Source: Terriglobia bacterium (GTDB taxonomy: Bacteria; Acidobacteriota; Terriglobia; Acidiferrales; UBA7541). Taken from it: 49,516 bases of DNA. The position numbers were made by a program, and so were the translations under genes. The DNA lies in assembly GCA_020073705.1 (NCBI GenBank), contig JAIQES010000033.1, forward strand, positions 1 through 49,516, read 5' to 3'. Below are positions 35,220-49,091 of this stretch, one piece after another (position 1 is the first letter of the stretch; each line of letters begins with the position of its first letter). Under the pieces are notes generated by a model, which saw only the letters and a list, made by a program, of their open reading frames with translations, made no database searches and was not told the origin of the DNA.

Positions 35220-37013
35220 GTGCTCGACTCACTTGGAACACTGCAACGCACGCACTACTGCGGCAATCTTCGCGCCGCTGACGCCGGCAAAGAAGTTGTC
35301 CTGATGGGCTGGGTCCATCGGCGGCGCGATCTTGGCAACCTGATCTTTATCGACCTGCGCGACCGCTCGGGCCTGGCTCAGATTGTTTTCAACAAGGAGC
35401 AGCAAGCCGCCGCGCACGCCCGCGCCGAGGAGTTGCGCTCAGAATTCGTTGTAGCCGTCACAGGCCGCGTGGTGAAGCGGCAGAAGCCGAATCCCGATCT
35501 TGCCTCGGGTGAAGTGGAAATCATGGCCGGTGATCTGCGCATCCTGAACACGGCAAAGACGCCGCCATTCATGGTCGAGGACGAAGTGACCGCGAGCGAA
35601 GAGACGCGCCTGCGCTATCGCTACCTCGATCTGCGGCGCACGCGCCCGCGGCAGAACCTGGCGCTGCGTCACCGCGTCATCCTCGAAATCCGCAAGGCCA
35701 TGGACGAATTGGGCTTCTACGAAATCGAAACGCCCATGCTCACGCGCTCGACCCCGGAAGGCGCGCGCGATTACCTGGTTCCCAGCCGCGTGCATCCCGG
35801 CCAGTTCTACGCGCTGCCGCAATCACCGCAGATATTCAAGCAGATCCTGATGATCGGGGGGCTGGACCGCTACTTCCAGATCGTCAAATGCTTCCGCGAT
35901 GAAGACCTGCGCGCCGACCGCCAGCCCGAGTTCACGCAACTCGATCTTGAGATATCCTTCCCCACGCAGGACGCCATCTTCAGCGTGATCGAGCAGGTGA
36001 TGGTGCGTGCCTGCGCCGTGGCAGGCATCACGGCGAAAGCTCCGTTCCGCCGTATGGCATACCATGACGTCATCCGCCGCTTCGGCTCGGACAAGCCCGA
36101 TCTGCGCTTCGGCATGGAATTGCACGATGTGACCGAACACTTCGCGCCTGCGCGCGAGACCTTGCGCATCGAGGGACAAGTGCAAGCGTTGGCCGCTCCT
36201 GGAGCAGCCGCATTCTCGCGTAAACAACTCGATGAGATCGCAGAAAAGGCAAAAGGCTTGGGCGCGCGCGGCGTCTACATGCTGAAAGTCACCGCCGAGG
36301 GCGTTGCGTCGTCGCTAGAAAAAAACCTCGGCGCTGATGCGCTGAGGAAAATCGCGGCAGCCGCAGAAGCCAAGCCCGGCGATCTGGTCGTCGCCGTCAC
36401 GGCCAAAGAACAAATCCCCGGCACGGACGCTGCTGCGCTGATTGCCGGCCAGTTACGCCTTCTGCTCGCGGAGCAGTTGAAGCTTGTACCCAAGGACCGC
36501 TGGGAATTCCTGTGGATCACCGGTTTTGCGCTGTTCGAATGGAACACGACGGAGAAAGCCGTGGTCAGCGCGCAGCATCCCTTCACCGGCATTGTCGAGG
36601 AGGACGTTTCGAAGCTCGAAGACGCTTCCGATGAGGTGCGCCTCTCGATGCGTTCGAAAGGATATGACCTGGTGCTGAACGGCGTCGAGTTGGGCTCGGG
36701 CAGCATTCGAATCCACCAGCAGGACGTGCAGGCGCGCGTGTTCCGCGCGCTCGGCTTGAGCGACGCGACGGCGCGCAACCGGTTCGGCTTCTTCCTCGAC
36801 GCGCTGACCTACGGGACGCCTCCGCATGGCGGCATCGCGCTGGGACTCGACCGCGTTGTGGCGCTGCTCGCGGGTGAGAAGTCGATCCGCGAAGTCATCG
36901 CGTTCCCGAAGACCGCGAAGGCTCAGGACTTGATGGCGGACGCGCCGTCGAATGTAGATACCGACCAGCTCGATTTGCTTGGCATACAATTGAAGCCACT
37001 CGAGGAGAAGTAG
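35220..37013 (+). CDS. aspS: Aspartyl-tRNA synthetase, bacterial type (GTG start)
   Basis: AspRS (597 aa) charges tRNA-Asp. Order: OB-fold anticodon domain ([22 protein letters not shown]), catalytic motifs with [25 protein letters not shown] and [20 protein letters not shown], the bacterial GAD insertion (about 290-430), and motif 3 [14 protein letters not shown]. The residue after RRRD is Leu, as in discriminating enzymes, but this one position does not settle specificity. GTG 35220 has AGGAAGGA about 11 bases upstream. Confidence 0.97.
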   Translation: MLDSLGTLQRTHYCGNLRAADAGKEVVLMGWVHRRRDLGNLIFIDLRDRSGLAQIVFNKEQQAAAHARAEELRSEFVVAVTGRVVKRQKPNPDLASGEVEIMAGDLRILNTAKTPPFMVEDEVTASEETRLRYRYLDLRRTRPRQNLALRHRVILEIRKAMDELGFYEIETPMLTRSTPEGARDYLVPSRVHPGQFYALPQSPQIFKQILMIGGLDRYFQIVKCFRDEDLRADRQPEFTQLDLEISFPTQDAIFSVIEQVMVRACAVAGITAKAPFRRMAYHDVIRRFGSDKPDLRFGMELHDVTEHFAPARETLRIEGQVQALAAPGAAAFSRKQLDEIAEKAKGLGARGVYMLKVTAEGVASSLEKNLGADALRKIAAAAEAKPGDLVVAVTAKEQIPGTDAAALIAGQLRLLLAEQLKLVPKDRWEFLWITGFALFEWNTTEKAVVSAQHPFTGIVEEDVSKLEDASDEVRLSMRSKGYDLVLNGVELGSGSIRIHQQDVQARVFRALGLSDATARNRFGFFLDALTYGTPPHGGIALGLDRVVALLAGEKSIREVIAFPKTAKAQDLMADAPSNVDTDQLDLLGIQLKPLEEK

Positions 37014-37055
37014 GAAAGCGCTCGACTGGGGCTCAGCCTGACCGGACTTGAAATC

Positions 37056-39035
37056 ATGACGCGAATACGCATACTTCCGGAGAACGTCGCGAACAAGATC
37101 GCCGCGGGTGAGGTGGTCGAGCGGCCCGCTTCCGTGGTCAAGGAGCTGCTGGAGAATGCGATCGACGCGGGCGCGCTCTCGATTCGTGTCGAAGTCGAAT
37201 CCGGCGGCAAGCGGATGATCCGTGTGATCGACGACGGCACCGGGATGGCGCACGACGACGCGCTGCTGGCGTTCGAACGCCACGCCACCTCGAAGCTCCG
37301 CACGGCCGACGACCTGCTCTCGATTGCCACGCTCGGATTTCGCGGCGAGGCTCTCCCTTCGATCGCGGCGGTCTCGCGCTTGCTTCTGCAAACACGCGCA
37401 GCAGAAGAAGAGGAGGGAACGCGGGTCGAGTTTGCCGGCGGCAAGCTGGTGGGCGTCAAGCCGGAAGGGCTCCCGGCGGGAACCACAATCAGCGTGGCCG
37501 ATCTTTTCTACTGCGTGCCCGCGCGGCGCAACTTCCTGAAGTCGGAGACCACCGAACTCGGCCACATCGCTTCGCTTGTCACGCACTACGCGCTGGCGCA
37601 CCCCGGCAAGCAATTCATTTTGAAAACGCCGACCCAGGAAATCGTTCATGCCACGGCCGTGGAGACGATCGCCGAGCGCGCCTATCAGCTTTTTGGCCGC
37701 CAGGCGCTTGAGGAGCTGTTTGAAATCCTCCCCGTTTCGTCGCCGATGCGCGCGGCCATCACCGAAACCGACCTGACCTCGGAGGAGCGCGCCGCAGAAC
37801 TGACTGTGCGCGGGTTTGCGTCGCGGCCCGAGGTGCAGCGCAGCAACCGCAATGGGATTTATGTCTTCGTGAACCGGCGCCTGGTGCGTGACCGGCTGAT
37901 TCTGCACGCGATTCACGAGGCGTATCGCAATGTTCTGCCGCCCGCGGTTTTTCCAACGGTCCTGCTCTTCATTGATCTTCCAGCCGACGAAGTGGACGTG
38001 AACGTCCATCCCGCGAAGATCGAAGTGCGCTTCCGGCATCCGCAGTTTGTTCACGACTTCACGCGCGATTCGATTCGGCAGGCGCTTTCTCGCGCGCGCC
38101 CAATCCCGAGTTTCTCCGGCGTGCCGTCTAGTGTTCCGGCGCCGGCAAATCCGGAAGGCAGCGCCGCCGCAGTTGCCGCTGCAGGTGCGAGTGACGCAAG
38201 CGGTGGCCTGCCGCGCGCCGTGATTCCCCCGATGAATACTGCTGGCGCAGCGGGCGCCGCAATCGCCGCCGAGTTCGAGTTGAGCGCCGCGCCGCTACGG
38301 CCGGAGCCGCAACGTTTCCGGTTCGAAAGCGGCGTGGGAACATGGTCAGACGAGTCGGCCTCCGCGATCGCGGACCGATTTTCCGAGGCTGCTCCCGCAG
38401 CCGTTCGCGATGCCGGGGCGAGCGTGGACACCGGGATGCTGGCGAGCGCCGAAAGCCTGGGCGAACTCAAACCGCTGGGGCAGGTGAGGTCGAGCTTCAT
38501 CGTCGCGGTGAACGGCGAAGGGCTCTGGATCATCGACCAGCATGTCGCGCACGAGCGCGTGCTGTTCGAGCAGCACTTGCGCGCGCGGCGCGAAGGACAA
38601 CTCACCGGCCAGCGCATGCTGGTGCCGTTGATGGCGGAGCTATCGCCACGGCAACTCGTAATTTTCGAACGCATCGCCGAGGAACTGACCGCCAACGGCT
38701 TTGAAGTCGCGCAAATGGGCCCTCGCAGCGTAGCCATTCACGCGACGCCGGCCGGAATCGCCACAGCGGATGCGGAGAGCCTGCTGATGGAAATCCTCGA
38801 CGGCATCGACCGCGAGGACGCGGCGATTTCGATGGACTCGCTCCAGGCGAAAATTGCGGCCTCGACTGCGTGCCACGCGGCGATCAAGGTGAACATGCCT
38901 CTCGATCAGACGAAGATGGAATGGCTGCTGGCGGAACTTGCCAAGACGGAAGCGCCGATGAGCTGCCCGCACGGCCGTCCGATCGTCCTGCGCTACTCGG
39001 TGCGTGAAATTGAGCGCGCCTTCAAACGGATTTGA
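37056..39035 (+). CDS. mutL: DNA mismatch repair protein MutL (endonuclease type)
   Basis: MutL (659 aa) links mismatch recognition to strand removal. The N-terminal GHKL ATPase has NKIAAGEVVERPASVVKELLENAIDAGA, DDGTGM and TLGFRGEALPSIAAVS. A low-complexity Ala/Pro linker spans about 350-450. The C-terminal dimerisation domain has DQHVAHERVLFEQ, a version of the endonuclease metal motif DQHAxxERxxYE, plus ACHAAIK and CPHGRP, so it is probably nicking-competent, as in species without MutH. cmk follows closely. Confidence 0.96.
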   Translation: MTRIRILPENVANKIAAGEVVERPASVVKELLENAIDAGALSIRVEVESGGKRMIRVIDDGTGMAHDDALLAFERHATSKLRTADDLLSIATLGFRGEALPSIAAVSRLLLQTRAAEEEEGTRVEFAGGKLVGVKPEGLPAGTTISVADLFYCVPARRNFLKSETTELGHIASLVTHYALAHPGKQFILKTPTQEIVHATAVETIAERAYQLFGRQALEELFEILPVSSPMRAAITETDLTSEERAAELTVRGFASRPEVQRSNRNGIYVFVNRRLVRDRLILHAIHEAYRNVLPPAVFPTVLLFIDLPADEVDVNVHPAKIEVRFRHPQFVHDFTRDSIRQALSRARPIPSFSGVPSSVPAPANPEGSAAAVAAAGASDASGGLPRAVIPPMNTAGAAGAAIAAEFELSAAPLRPEPQRFRFESGVGTWSDESASAIADRFSEAAPAAVRDAGASVDTGMLASAESLGELKPLGQVRSSFIVAVNGEGLWIIDQHVAHERVLFEQHLRARREGQLTGQRMLVPLMAELSPRQLVIFERIAEELTANGFEVAQMGPRSVAIHATPAGIATADAESLLMEILDGIDREDAAISMDSLQAKIAASTACHAAIKVNMPLDQTKMEWLLAELAKTEAPMSCPHGRPIVLRYSVREIERAFKRI

Positions 39036-39046
39036 CCCGTCTCCAG

Positions 39047-39730
39047 ATGCGCAAGCTGATCATTGCGATTGATGGCCCTGTGGGCTCTGGAAAGAGCACG
39101 GTGGCGCGCCGCGTGGCTGACCTGCTGGGCTACACGCATCTCGACAGCGGAGCGATGTACCGCGCCGTGGCCTGGAAGGCACTGTGTGACGGAATTCCGC
39201 TTGATTCGCCGGCGGAGCTTGAGGCGCTGGCGAGCCGAGTGCGAATTGACCTCGTGCCAAGTGGCGGAAAGCTCCACGTGATTTTAGACGGCGAAGACAT
39301 CACCGACTGGATCCGCACGCCGGAAGTATCGCACGCCGCCTCTTTGGTGGCTGTGGTCCCCGGGGTGCGCCGTCCGATGGTTGCTGAGCAGCGCCGGGCT
39401 GGCGCACAGGGAGGCGTTGTGATGGAAGGCCGCGATATTGGTTCAGTTGTTTTCCCTCACGCCGACCTGAAGATCTATCTTGATGCTTCGCCGGAAGTCC
39501 GGGCAGGCCGCCGTTGGCGGGAGCTGCAAGAAAAGGGCGAAGCATCCGATCCTTTGATGGTCCTCGCCGAAGTTCGCGAGCGCGACCGCCGCGACCGCGA
39601 GCGCGAGATGTCGCCGCTGGTCCGTGTCGCGGACGCCGTGGTTGTGGATAACACTGCGATGGATGCGGAGGAGACTGCACGGGTGATCGTCCTGCTGGCG
39701 CAAGAAAAAGTCAATGCCGCGGCGCACTGA
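39047..39730 (+). CDS. cmk: Cytidylate kinase
   Basis: Cmk (227 aa) phosphorylates CMP and dCMP. Walker A is AIDGPVGSGKSTVARRVAD, followed by YTHLDSGAMYRAVAWKAL, the CMP-binding insert, MEGRDIGSVVFPHADLKIYLDASPEVRAGRRW and RERDRRDREREMSPL. ATG 39047 starts right at the family N terminus. A TTG at 39032 overlapping the mutL stop is an alternative. There is no clear ribosome-binding site, so coupling to mutL is likely. Confidence 0.95.
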   Translation: MRKLIIAIDGPVGSGKSTVARRVADLLGYTHLDSGAMYRAVAWKALCDGIPLDSPAELEALASRVRIDLVPSGGKLHVILDGEDITDWIRTPEVSHAASLVAVVPGVRRPMVAEQRRAGAQGGVVMEGRDIGSVVFPHADLKIYLDASPEVRAGRRWRELQEKGEASDPLMVLAEVRERDRRDREREMSPLVRVADAVVVDNTAMDAEETARVIVLLAQEKVNAAAH

Positions 39731-39751
39731 CGCGGGCTGTCGGGCCACAGA

Positions 39752-39784
39752 TTTCACTACGGAACCCCTTCTCTTGTAGTGAAA
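39752..39784. terminator. Inverted repeat between convergent cmk and rho
   Basis: TTTCACTAC (39752-39760) and GTAGTGAAA (39776-39784) are exact 9-bp arms around 15 bases. It lies 21 bases past cmk and 55 past rho. AT-rich arms and no T run make it a weak terminator candidate. Confidence 0.4.
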
Positions 39785-39839
39785 CGCTGCCCAGCCGTTC
39801 CGGGACTGCCGGTGGAGAAGAATTGAATTGTGCGGTGAA

Positions 39840-41099
<1,260 letters not shown>

Positions 41100-41129
41100 T
41101 GTTTCGTTTCCTTAAGTTTTAAGAGATAA

Positions 41130-41144
41130 GCCTGAAGGTCAGGC
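41130..41144 (-). promoter_or_regulatory. rho: Small hairpin in the rho leader
   Basis: On the rho strand GCCTGA and TCAGGC form a 6-bp stem with a 3-base loop, followed by TTATCTCTT, about 30 bases before the rho ATG. Rho limits its own synthesis in E. coli; this could be a local attenuator. The rest of the 220-base gap to lon shows no clear promoter. Confidence 0.35.
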
Positions 41145-41319
41145 CGGGATTGTCCTCATCGGCGGACTCCGGGCAGGTCATGTAAGCTTCCGACCGGGGT
41201 AGCCAAACTGGAAATTCAGGTTACTAGCGATACAAAATGGCACTGCGCGTTCCGCATCCCGAACGATTCCCCTCACCGTTGCTTTGCTGTTCTTCGGGAT
41301 GGACAGGCCGAGGTTTCCC

Positions 41320-43728
<2,409 letters not shown>

Positions 43729-43764
43729 GGGTCCGTGAGTACTTACGGCTCCTTGGCCGGTCTC

Positions 43765-45015
43765 TTATCCTGCTTTTTCGAGCAGCGTCCAGTTGATCTC
43801 GCGGCTGCGGACCATTTCAGCAGTCACGACGAACTCGCGAAGTTTGCGCTGGGCCGGGAGGTGGTACATCAGCTCGAGCATCAGATCTTCCAGGATCATG
43901 CGCAGGCCACGAGCGCCTACCTTGCGCTGCATAGCCAAGTCCGCGACGGTCTCGAGCGCGTCGTCGGCGAAGCGCAACCGCACGTTCTCAAACTCGAACA
44001 ACCGCTGATATTGACGGATGAGGGCATTCTTTGGTTCCGTCAGAATTTGCATCAGCGCGCTCTTATCCAGGTCGCCCAGAACGCCGACGACCGGCAGCCG
44101 CCCCACGAATTCGGGGATCAGCCCGTAGCGGATCAGGTCGGTGGGCTGCACCTGGCCGAGCAGTTCGATATTGCGGCGCTGCGCGGTGGAAGGCTGCGCG
44201 TCTGTATGAAACCCGAGCGATTTCTGTCCAATGCGACGTTCGATGGTTTTCTCGAGGCCCACGAACGCGCCCCCGCAGATGAACAGGATGTTGGTCGTAT
44301 CCACGGGTGTGAATTCCTGATGCGGATGCTTGCGGCCGCCTTGCGGCGGCACATTCGCGACCGTGCCCTCCAGGATTTTCAGCAGGGCTTGCTGCACGCC
44401 CTCGCCCGAGACATCCCGGGTGATGGACGGGTTCTCGTCTTTCTTTGAAATCTTGTCAATTTCGTCGATGTAGATAATCCCTTGTTGCGCCTTGGTGACG
44501 TCCCCATCGGCCGCCTGGAGCAGTTTCAGGATGATGTTCTCGACGTCCTCGCCGACATATCCCGCCTCGGTTAGTGTCGTGGCGTCCACGATTGCAAAGG
44601 GAACTTCCAGCATCCGCGAAAGCGTCTGCGCCAGGAGTGTCTTGCCCGTCCCGGTCGGCCCGATCAGCAGAATGTTTGACTTCGTCAGTTCGACGTCGCC
44701 CGGCTGCCGGTTCAGGAAAATTCTCTTGTAATGGTTATAGACCGCGACAGCCAGCTTTTTCTTGGTCTTGTCCTGGCCGATCACATAGCCGTCCAGGAAC
44801 GATTTGATCTCCGGGGGCCGTGGCAGCCGCTTATTCACCGGATTTGACTGTTCCCGTTTTTCTTCTTCGAGAATCTGCTCGCAGACGCTCACACATTCGT
44901 TGCAGATGTAGGCGCGCGGGTAGTCGGAAGGCGAGCTGATCAATTTCTCGACCTGTTCCTGCGTCTTATGGCAGAAGGAACAGCGCAACGATTCGTCAGT
45001 GCTGAGTTTTTTCAA
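43765..45015 (-). CDS. clpX: ClpXP unfoldase subunit ClpX (TTG start)
   Basis: ClpX (416 aa) unfolds substrates for ClpP. The N-terminal zinc domain has C12, C15, C38 and C41 (CSFC, CNEC). The AAA core has Walker [18 protein letters not shown], Walker [11 protein letters not shown], sensor regions and the IGF-loop region near [13 protein letters not shown]-terminal domain ends [15 protein letters not shown]. The start is TTG 45015 with GGAGG 11 bases upstream; no ATG or GTG gives a whole zinc domain. Confidence 0.96.
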   Translation of the reverse strand: MKKLSTDESLRCSFCHKTQEQVEKLISSPSDYPRAYICNECVSVCEQILEEEKREQSNPVNKRLPRPPEIKSFLDGYVIGQDKTKKKLAVAVYNHYKRIFLNRQPGDVELTKSNILLIGPTGTGKTLLAQTLSRMLEVPFAIVDATTLTEAGYVGEDVENIILKLLQAADGDVTKAQQGIIYIDEIDKISKKDENPSITRDVSGEGVQQALLKILEGTVANVPPQGGRKHPHQEFTPVDTTNILFICGGAFVGLEKTIERRIGQKSLGFHTDAQPSTAQRRNIELLGQVQPTDLIRYGLIPEFVGRLPVVGVLGDLDKSALMQILTEPKNALIRQYQRLFEFENVRLRFADDALETVADLAMQRKVGARGLRMILEDLMLELMYHLPAQRKLREFVVTAEMVRSREINWTLLEKAG

Positions 45016-45133
45016 CGGTGTGATGCCCTCCGGCGGCGCAAGGACAGTCGCCTTGCCTCGCGGATCATTCTAGGCCCTTTTTACAATTCCCGTACACCAG
45101 AGCGTCTTTTCGTTACTAACCGTTTGGAACATG

Positions 45134-45799
45134 CTACTTGTGCTTGGTGATGATCTCGTCGATCAGGCCGTATTCCTTAGCCTGCTGCGAAGACATGATA
45201 AAGTCTCGCTCCACGTCCTTTTCAATCTTGCCGATCGGCTGGCCGCTATGCAGTGCCAGAAGTCCGTTGATTACCGAGCGCATGCGCAGGATTTCTTTCG
45301 CGTGGATGTCAATATCGGTGGCCTGTCCGGACAAGCCCGACATCCAAGGCTGATGGATCAGGATGCGCGAGTTGGGCAGGGAAAAGCGCTTCTTCGCCGC
45401 TCCGGCTGTCAGCAGCAGCGCGGCAATCGAAGCGGCCTGGCCGACGCAAATAGTCACGACGCTGGGCCGCACGAACTGCATCGTGTCATAAATCGCCATT
45501 CCCGCCGTGATCGAACCGCCCGGCGAGTTAATGTAGAGCGAAATATCTTTCTCCGGGTCTTCCGCTTCCAGAAATAGCAGTTGAGCGGTCACCAGGTTCG
45601 CGACGTGGTCGTCAATCGGCGTCCCGATGAAGATGATGTTGTCCCTGAGCAGCCGGGAGTAAATATCGTATGCCCGCTCGCCCCGGTTGGTCTGTTCGAC
45701 CACCATGGGGATGAGCGTTGTCGCGCGTGGACTCGAATCTTCGCTATGGTTCATTGAGAATTTTTTAGGATGCGCAGAGGATCCCGCCCGGAGCTGCAT
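45134..45799 (-). CDS. clpP: ATP-dependent Clp protease proteolytic subunit
   Basis: ClpP (221 aa) is the serine protease chamber of ClpXP. The catalytic triad is S124 (GQAASIA), H149 (LIHQPW) and D199 (VERDFIM). The conserved [23 protein letters not shown] starts at residue 29. ATG 45799 was chosen because AGGAG lies 6 bases upstream inside the end of tig, and the ATG shares a base with the tig stop (TAATG). It gives about 28 residues before the core, a possible propeptide. ATG 45754 (shorter) lacks a ribosome-binding site. Confidence 0.96.
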   Translation of the reverse strand: MQLRAGSSAHPKKFSMNHSEDSSPRATTLIPMVVEQTNRGERAYDIYSRLLRDNIIFIGTPIDDHVANLVTAQLLFLEAEDPEKDISLYINSPGGSITAGMAIYDTMQFVRPSVVTICVGQAASIAALLLTAGAAKKRFSLPNSRILIHQPWMSGLSGQATDIDIHAKEILRMRSVINGLLALHSGQPIGKIEKDVERDFIMSSQQAKEYGLIDEIITKHK

Positions 45800-47073
45800 T
45801 ATTTCTCCTCTGTTTTTTTCCGGGTCCGGGAATTTTGGCAGAGCCAGTCCAGAGTTTTTTCACTCCGGAGCTTAGATTTCATCCTATCGAGCGCTCCCTG
45901 CCTTGTCAAGTTCGCACGAGTGGCTGTAGCGGATTCGCCACTGCGCTGGGCGATCGCTTCAACCTCTTTCCCCACGTCTTCATCCGTGACGTCGATGTTT
46001 TCCGCAGTCGCGATCCGGTCCAGCAACAGTTCGGCCTTTACATCTTCGACTGCGCGATCCTTCTGGCGGCTCCGCAGAGAAACCCAGTCCACATTCACGG
46101 CCCGCGGATCCACTCCCTGCGCGGCCAGTGACCGTACCGTCCGCTCCAGCCGCGAGTCCATCTGATGTTCGACCAGTGCTTGCGGCACCGGGAAGTCGTG
46201 CGTCTCCACTAATTTTGCGAGCAATTTTTCCCGAGTCTGTTCATTCTGACGCTGGCTGCGTGCCCTTTCGAGATTTTCGCGAACCTTGGTGCGCAATTCC
46301 TCAATCGTCTGCGCGTCGCTCACATCCTTCGCGAATTCATCATTTAACTCGGGCCGCTTCTTCTCTTTGATGCCCAGGATTTCAACCGCGTACGAGTAGG
46401 TTTTCCCCTGAAGCTTGGGGTCCGGATAGTCGGCCGGGTACGTCACGTCAAAATTCTTATGCTCGCCCGCACTTGCGCCGCGCAAGTGTTCGTTGAAAGC
46501 GTTCATGGTTTCTTCGCCGCCCACGTGGCAGAGCACGCTGTCGGCTTCGAGGGGTTCGCCGCCACCTGCCGGGATGCCTTTCAGCTTGAGCTGCGCGTAA
46601 TCGCCGTCACCGATGGCACGGCCTTCCACCGGAACAAAGGTTGCAGCGCGGTCGCGCAGTTCCTCGAGGGCCTTTTCCACATCCGCGTCCTGGAGCGGGA
46701 GGTCGTCGATCTCCACTTCGAGGTCCTTGTACTGTCCCAGCTCGAATTCGGGCAGCACTTCGAACGTCGCCCGGAATTTCACGGGCCCCATTTCCGCGAA
46801 ATCCACCTTGTCGATCTGCGGCTGCGTCACGGGCACCATCTTGTTTTCGCTCACCGCCCGGTCGATCTGCCCGGGCACCAGCGATTGCAGCACTTCGCTC
46901 TTGATGTCGTCGGCGAATCGCCGGCGAACCAGCGTCACAGGCGCCTTTCCGGGTCGGAATCCCGGCACGCGCGCCACACGCGCAAACTTCCGCGCCACTT
47001 CCTCAACCGCCTTCTGTACTTCCTCGGCGGGAATTTCCAGTTCCAGCTCGCGCCGGCAAGTCGATTCACTCAT
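45799..47073 (-). CDS. tig: Trigger factor
   Basis: Trigger factor (424 aa) is the ribosome-bound chaperone that meets nascent chains at L23. The N-terminal ribosome-binding domain has the signature loop GFRPGKAP (family GFRxGKxP) in [21 protein letters not shown] PPIase-like middle domain follows ([22 protein letters not shown]), then the helical C-terminal chaperone domain. ATG 47073 gives the normal start; the frame is open further upstream but unlike the family. It heads the operon tig-clpP-clpX-lon. Confidence 0.95.
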   Translation of the reverse strand: MSESTCRRELELEIPAEEVQKAVEEVARKFARVARVPGFRPGKAPVTLVRRRFADDIKSEVLQSLVPGQIDRAVSENKMVPVTQPQIDKVDFAEMGPVKFRATFEVLPEFELGQYKDLEVEIDDLPLQDADVEKALEELRDRAATFVPVEGRAIGDGDYAQLKLKGIPAGGGEPLEADSVLCHVGGEETMNAFNEHLRGASAGEHKNFDVTYPADYPDPKLQGKTYSYAVEILGIKEKKRPELNDEFAKDVSDAQTIEELRTKVRENLERARSQRQNEQTREKLLAKLVETHDFPVPQALVEHQMDSRLERTVRSLAAQGVDPRAVNVDWVSLRSRQKDRAVEDVKAELLLDRIATAENIDVTDEDVGKEVEAIAQRSGESATATRANLTRQGALDRMKSKLRSEKTLDWLCQNSRTRKKTEEK

Positions 47074-47218
47074 CGTGGGGTCTTCGTTTTCGCAGGTTGC
47101 GTTATTGCGTGTTGGATTGGTTCCAGAACCGCCCGGATGTTCATACTTCCACTCTTTACCGCTTCTCGGTCCGGAAAAAGAAACGGGAAAAAACTGCGAG
47201 CGGGGTACAACAAAACCA

Positions 47219-47247
47219 AGTATAGGTGAATCCATACGCGGCGTCAA
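47219..47247 (-). promoter_or_regulatory. tig: Near-consensus promoter for tig-clpP-clpX-lon
   Basis: On the minus strand TTGACG (47242-47247) and TATACT (47219-47224) are spaced by 17 bases, nearly ideal for the housekeeping sigma factor. The predicted leader is about 140 bases. Just upstream lies a small GC hairpin (ACCCC/GGGGT around GCC). The rest of the 355-base gap 47074-47428 holds no supported gene. Confidence 0.75.
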
Positions 47248-47428
47248 CACCCCGGCGGGGTTAGAACACGTGGGGACAAATTCGGCTACACCCTCGGATC
47301 GGCTTGATTTTGGAGAATCTCGCTTCCGACTGTGCTTTAGTCGTGAAGTTCTCAGAGGATGGCTGACAACACTTGAAGTCATTCTGGCTCGGCCCTATGG
47401 CCTGGATACAGGCGGGGCCCGCGTATGG

Positions 47429-48019
47429 CTATGGTGCAAGCTGAATATCGAACTCGACCTGCACTTCGTCCTTTACTTTCACCGTGCCTCTCGCAACCTT
47501 TACTGGTTTGATGCCGAAGTCGGTCTGCTTCACCGTGGCGTGCCCCGTATAATGCCCGGCTTTCTCCATGACTTCCGCCGTAACCGGCCGCGTCTGCTCC
47601 AGTAAGGTCAATTCACCTCGTACAGTCCAATGACCTGCTCCCTGCGCTTCGACCGCGCCTGATTTGAACGCAATTTCCGGGTGACGCTCGCTGTCGAGCA
47701 CTTCGGGACCGAGCATTGTCTTCTGGATCTCATTGCGGTCCTTCTCCGAAGCGTCCGGATCGCGCACGCGTAGCGTCCTTGCATCTACGCGGAGCTCCAC
47801 GGACAGAGGATTGGAAGTACTCACGCGGCCGCTGATTATGGGTGCGGCAATAACATGGTTGTGCGCGAACCCGGAAAAAACTCCGCTCTTGCCCACATGA
47901 ATTACCATGACCGATTTGTTTGTATCGATTTGGCGCTGCTGGGCGTTCGCCGCGCACGGTGAAATCAGGCTGATCGCGGCGATGACAATTATCCATGCTC
48001 TATTGTGCCATTCTCGCAT
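47429..48019 (-). CDS. YceI-like periplasmic lipid-binding-fold protein
   Basis: A 196-aa exported protein. The signal peptide is about residues 1-27 (MREWHNRAWIIVIAAISLISPCAANAQ). The mature part has the YceI pattern: SVMVIHVGKSGVFSGFAHNHVI, AEVELRV-like strand VELRVDARTL, IQKTMLGPEVLDSERHPEIAFKS, and HWTVRGELTLLEQTRPV. YceI proteins are lipocalin-like barrels that bind isoprenoid lipids; the ligand here is unknown. ATG 48019 has GGGAG 5 bases upstream. Confidence 0.85.
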   Translation of the reverse strand: MREWHNRAWIIVIAAISLISPCAANAQQRQIDTNKSVMVIHVGKSGVFSGFAHNHVIAAPIISGRVSTSNPLSVELRVDARTLRVRDPDASEKDRNEIQKTMLGPEVLDSERHPEIAFKSGAVEAQGAGHWTVRGELTLLEQTRPVTAEVMEKAGHYTGHATVKQTDFGIKPVKVARGTVKVKDEVQVEFDIQLAP

Positions 48020-48279
48020 TCGAACTCCCGCTCGGGAAAGCAAGGGCTAACATTGAGATGTGCCGGAACGGCCCTGGGATGCAGCACGGTTCGAGATGCA
48101 TTCCGGACACAAATGCCTGCAACTGACCTCTACTGTGTGTCAATCTTGCAACGGCCGGAAGCCACCGGTGAAGGGGCGCCACACTCGCATTGCACACAGA
48201 GGCGATCAGATGTATGTTACCGGCCAGCCGGGGTAAGTCTGGAAAAGATATTTGCCGACGCGAGGCCGAGGTGATCACC

Positions 48280-49023
48280 ATGCCGGTACCTAGGACTAAT
48301 TCCCCGCCAACGACGCCGGCACAAGCAGACGTTGTCGAGATGAAAGGAAGAGTCGCCTTAGCGACGCGCATGCTTGCTCGTGAAGGAATTGTCGGATCTT
48401 CCGGGCACGTCAGCATGCGAATTGCCGGGACGAACAGGGTGTTAGTCGGTCCGGCCGATGTGACCCGCAACAACATCACCGCGGATGACGTCGTCACCGT
48501 GGATCTCAACTCGAAGCAGCTAGAAGGCAAACGCCGGCAACCCGACGAAACCGAAATTCATACCGGCATTTATCGAGCACGACCCGATGTGATGTCGGTT
48601 GTCCACACGCATCCCACATATTCGGTTGTGTTCTCGATTACGAAAAATCCAATTCTCCCGGTTCACATGCACGGGGCTATCTTTGCCGACGGTGTTCCAG
48701 TGTTCGATAGCGTAGGGCACGTCAATACCAAGGAATTGGGTGACGGCCTCGCCCGGGCGCTCGGCAATCGTCGCGCTGTCCTCCTTAAGATGCATGGCGC
48801 CGCGATTGTCGGTGTTTCACTGGAGGAAGCATTCGTTGCAGCGATTCAGCTTGAAGAGAACGCACAGCAGCAACTCTTGGCGGAGGCTTCCGGGACGGGA
48901 AAAATCGAACCGATGACGCCGGAGGACGTTGCGCGATGCTTAAAACAGTCCTGGACCCCGTTCAGCATACAGAAACGATGGCAGTACTACCTGGACAAGC
49001 AAGCAGCAGCGTCCAAAACTTGA
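48280..49023 (+). CDS. Class II aldolase/adducin-family protein
   Basis: A 247-aa member of the class II aldolase/adducin family (AraD/FucA fold). Zinc ligands are visible in VVHTHPTYS (His-x-His) and the later LKMHGAAIVG (His). The N-terminal GIVGSSGHVSMRI is the substrate phosphate-loop region. Members are aldolases, epimerases or decarboxylases on sugar phosphates or hydroxy acids; the substrate cannot be told. ATG 48280 has GAGGTGA upstream and removes an unlikely leader. A related gene follows 68 bases later. Confidence 0.87.
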   Translation: MPVPRTNSPPTTPAQADVVEMKGRVALATRMLAREGIVGSSGHVSMRIAGTNRVLVGPADVTRNNITADDVVTVDLNSKQLEGKRRQPDETEIHTGIYRARPDVMSVVHTHPTYSVVFSITKNPILPVHMHGAIFADGVPVFDSVGHVNTKELGDGLARALGNRRAVLLKMHGAAIVGVSLEEAFVAAIQLEENAQQQLLAEASGTGKIEPMTPEDVARCLKQSWTPFSIQKRWQYYLDKQAAASKT

Positions 49024-49091
49024 CGTCGGGGCATGCGCAATCATGGCTTTCGCTCTTTGCACGCACCATTTGACACTATGAGAGAGGGATC

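Noticed and set aside
36453-38054. 533-codon open frame antisense to aspS and mutL
   Set aside because: It lies wholly opposite two well-supported genes in high-GC DNA, has no family-like motif and no ribosome-binding site; it is a codon-bias shadow.
47074-47382. Extended N terminus of trigger factor
   Set aside because: The predicted promoter lies inside this stretch and the residues do not resemble the family.
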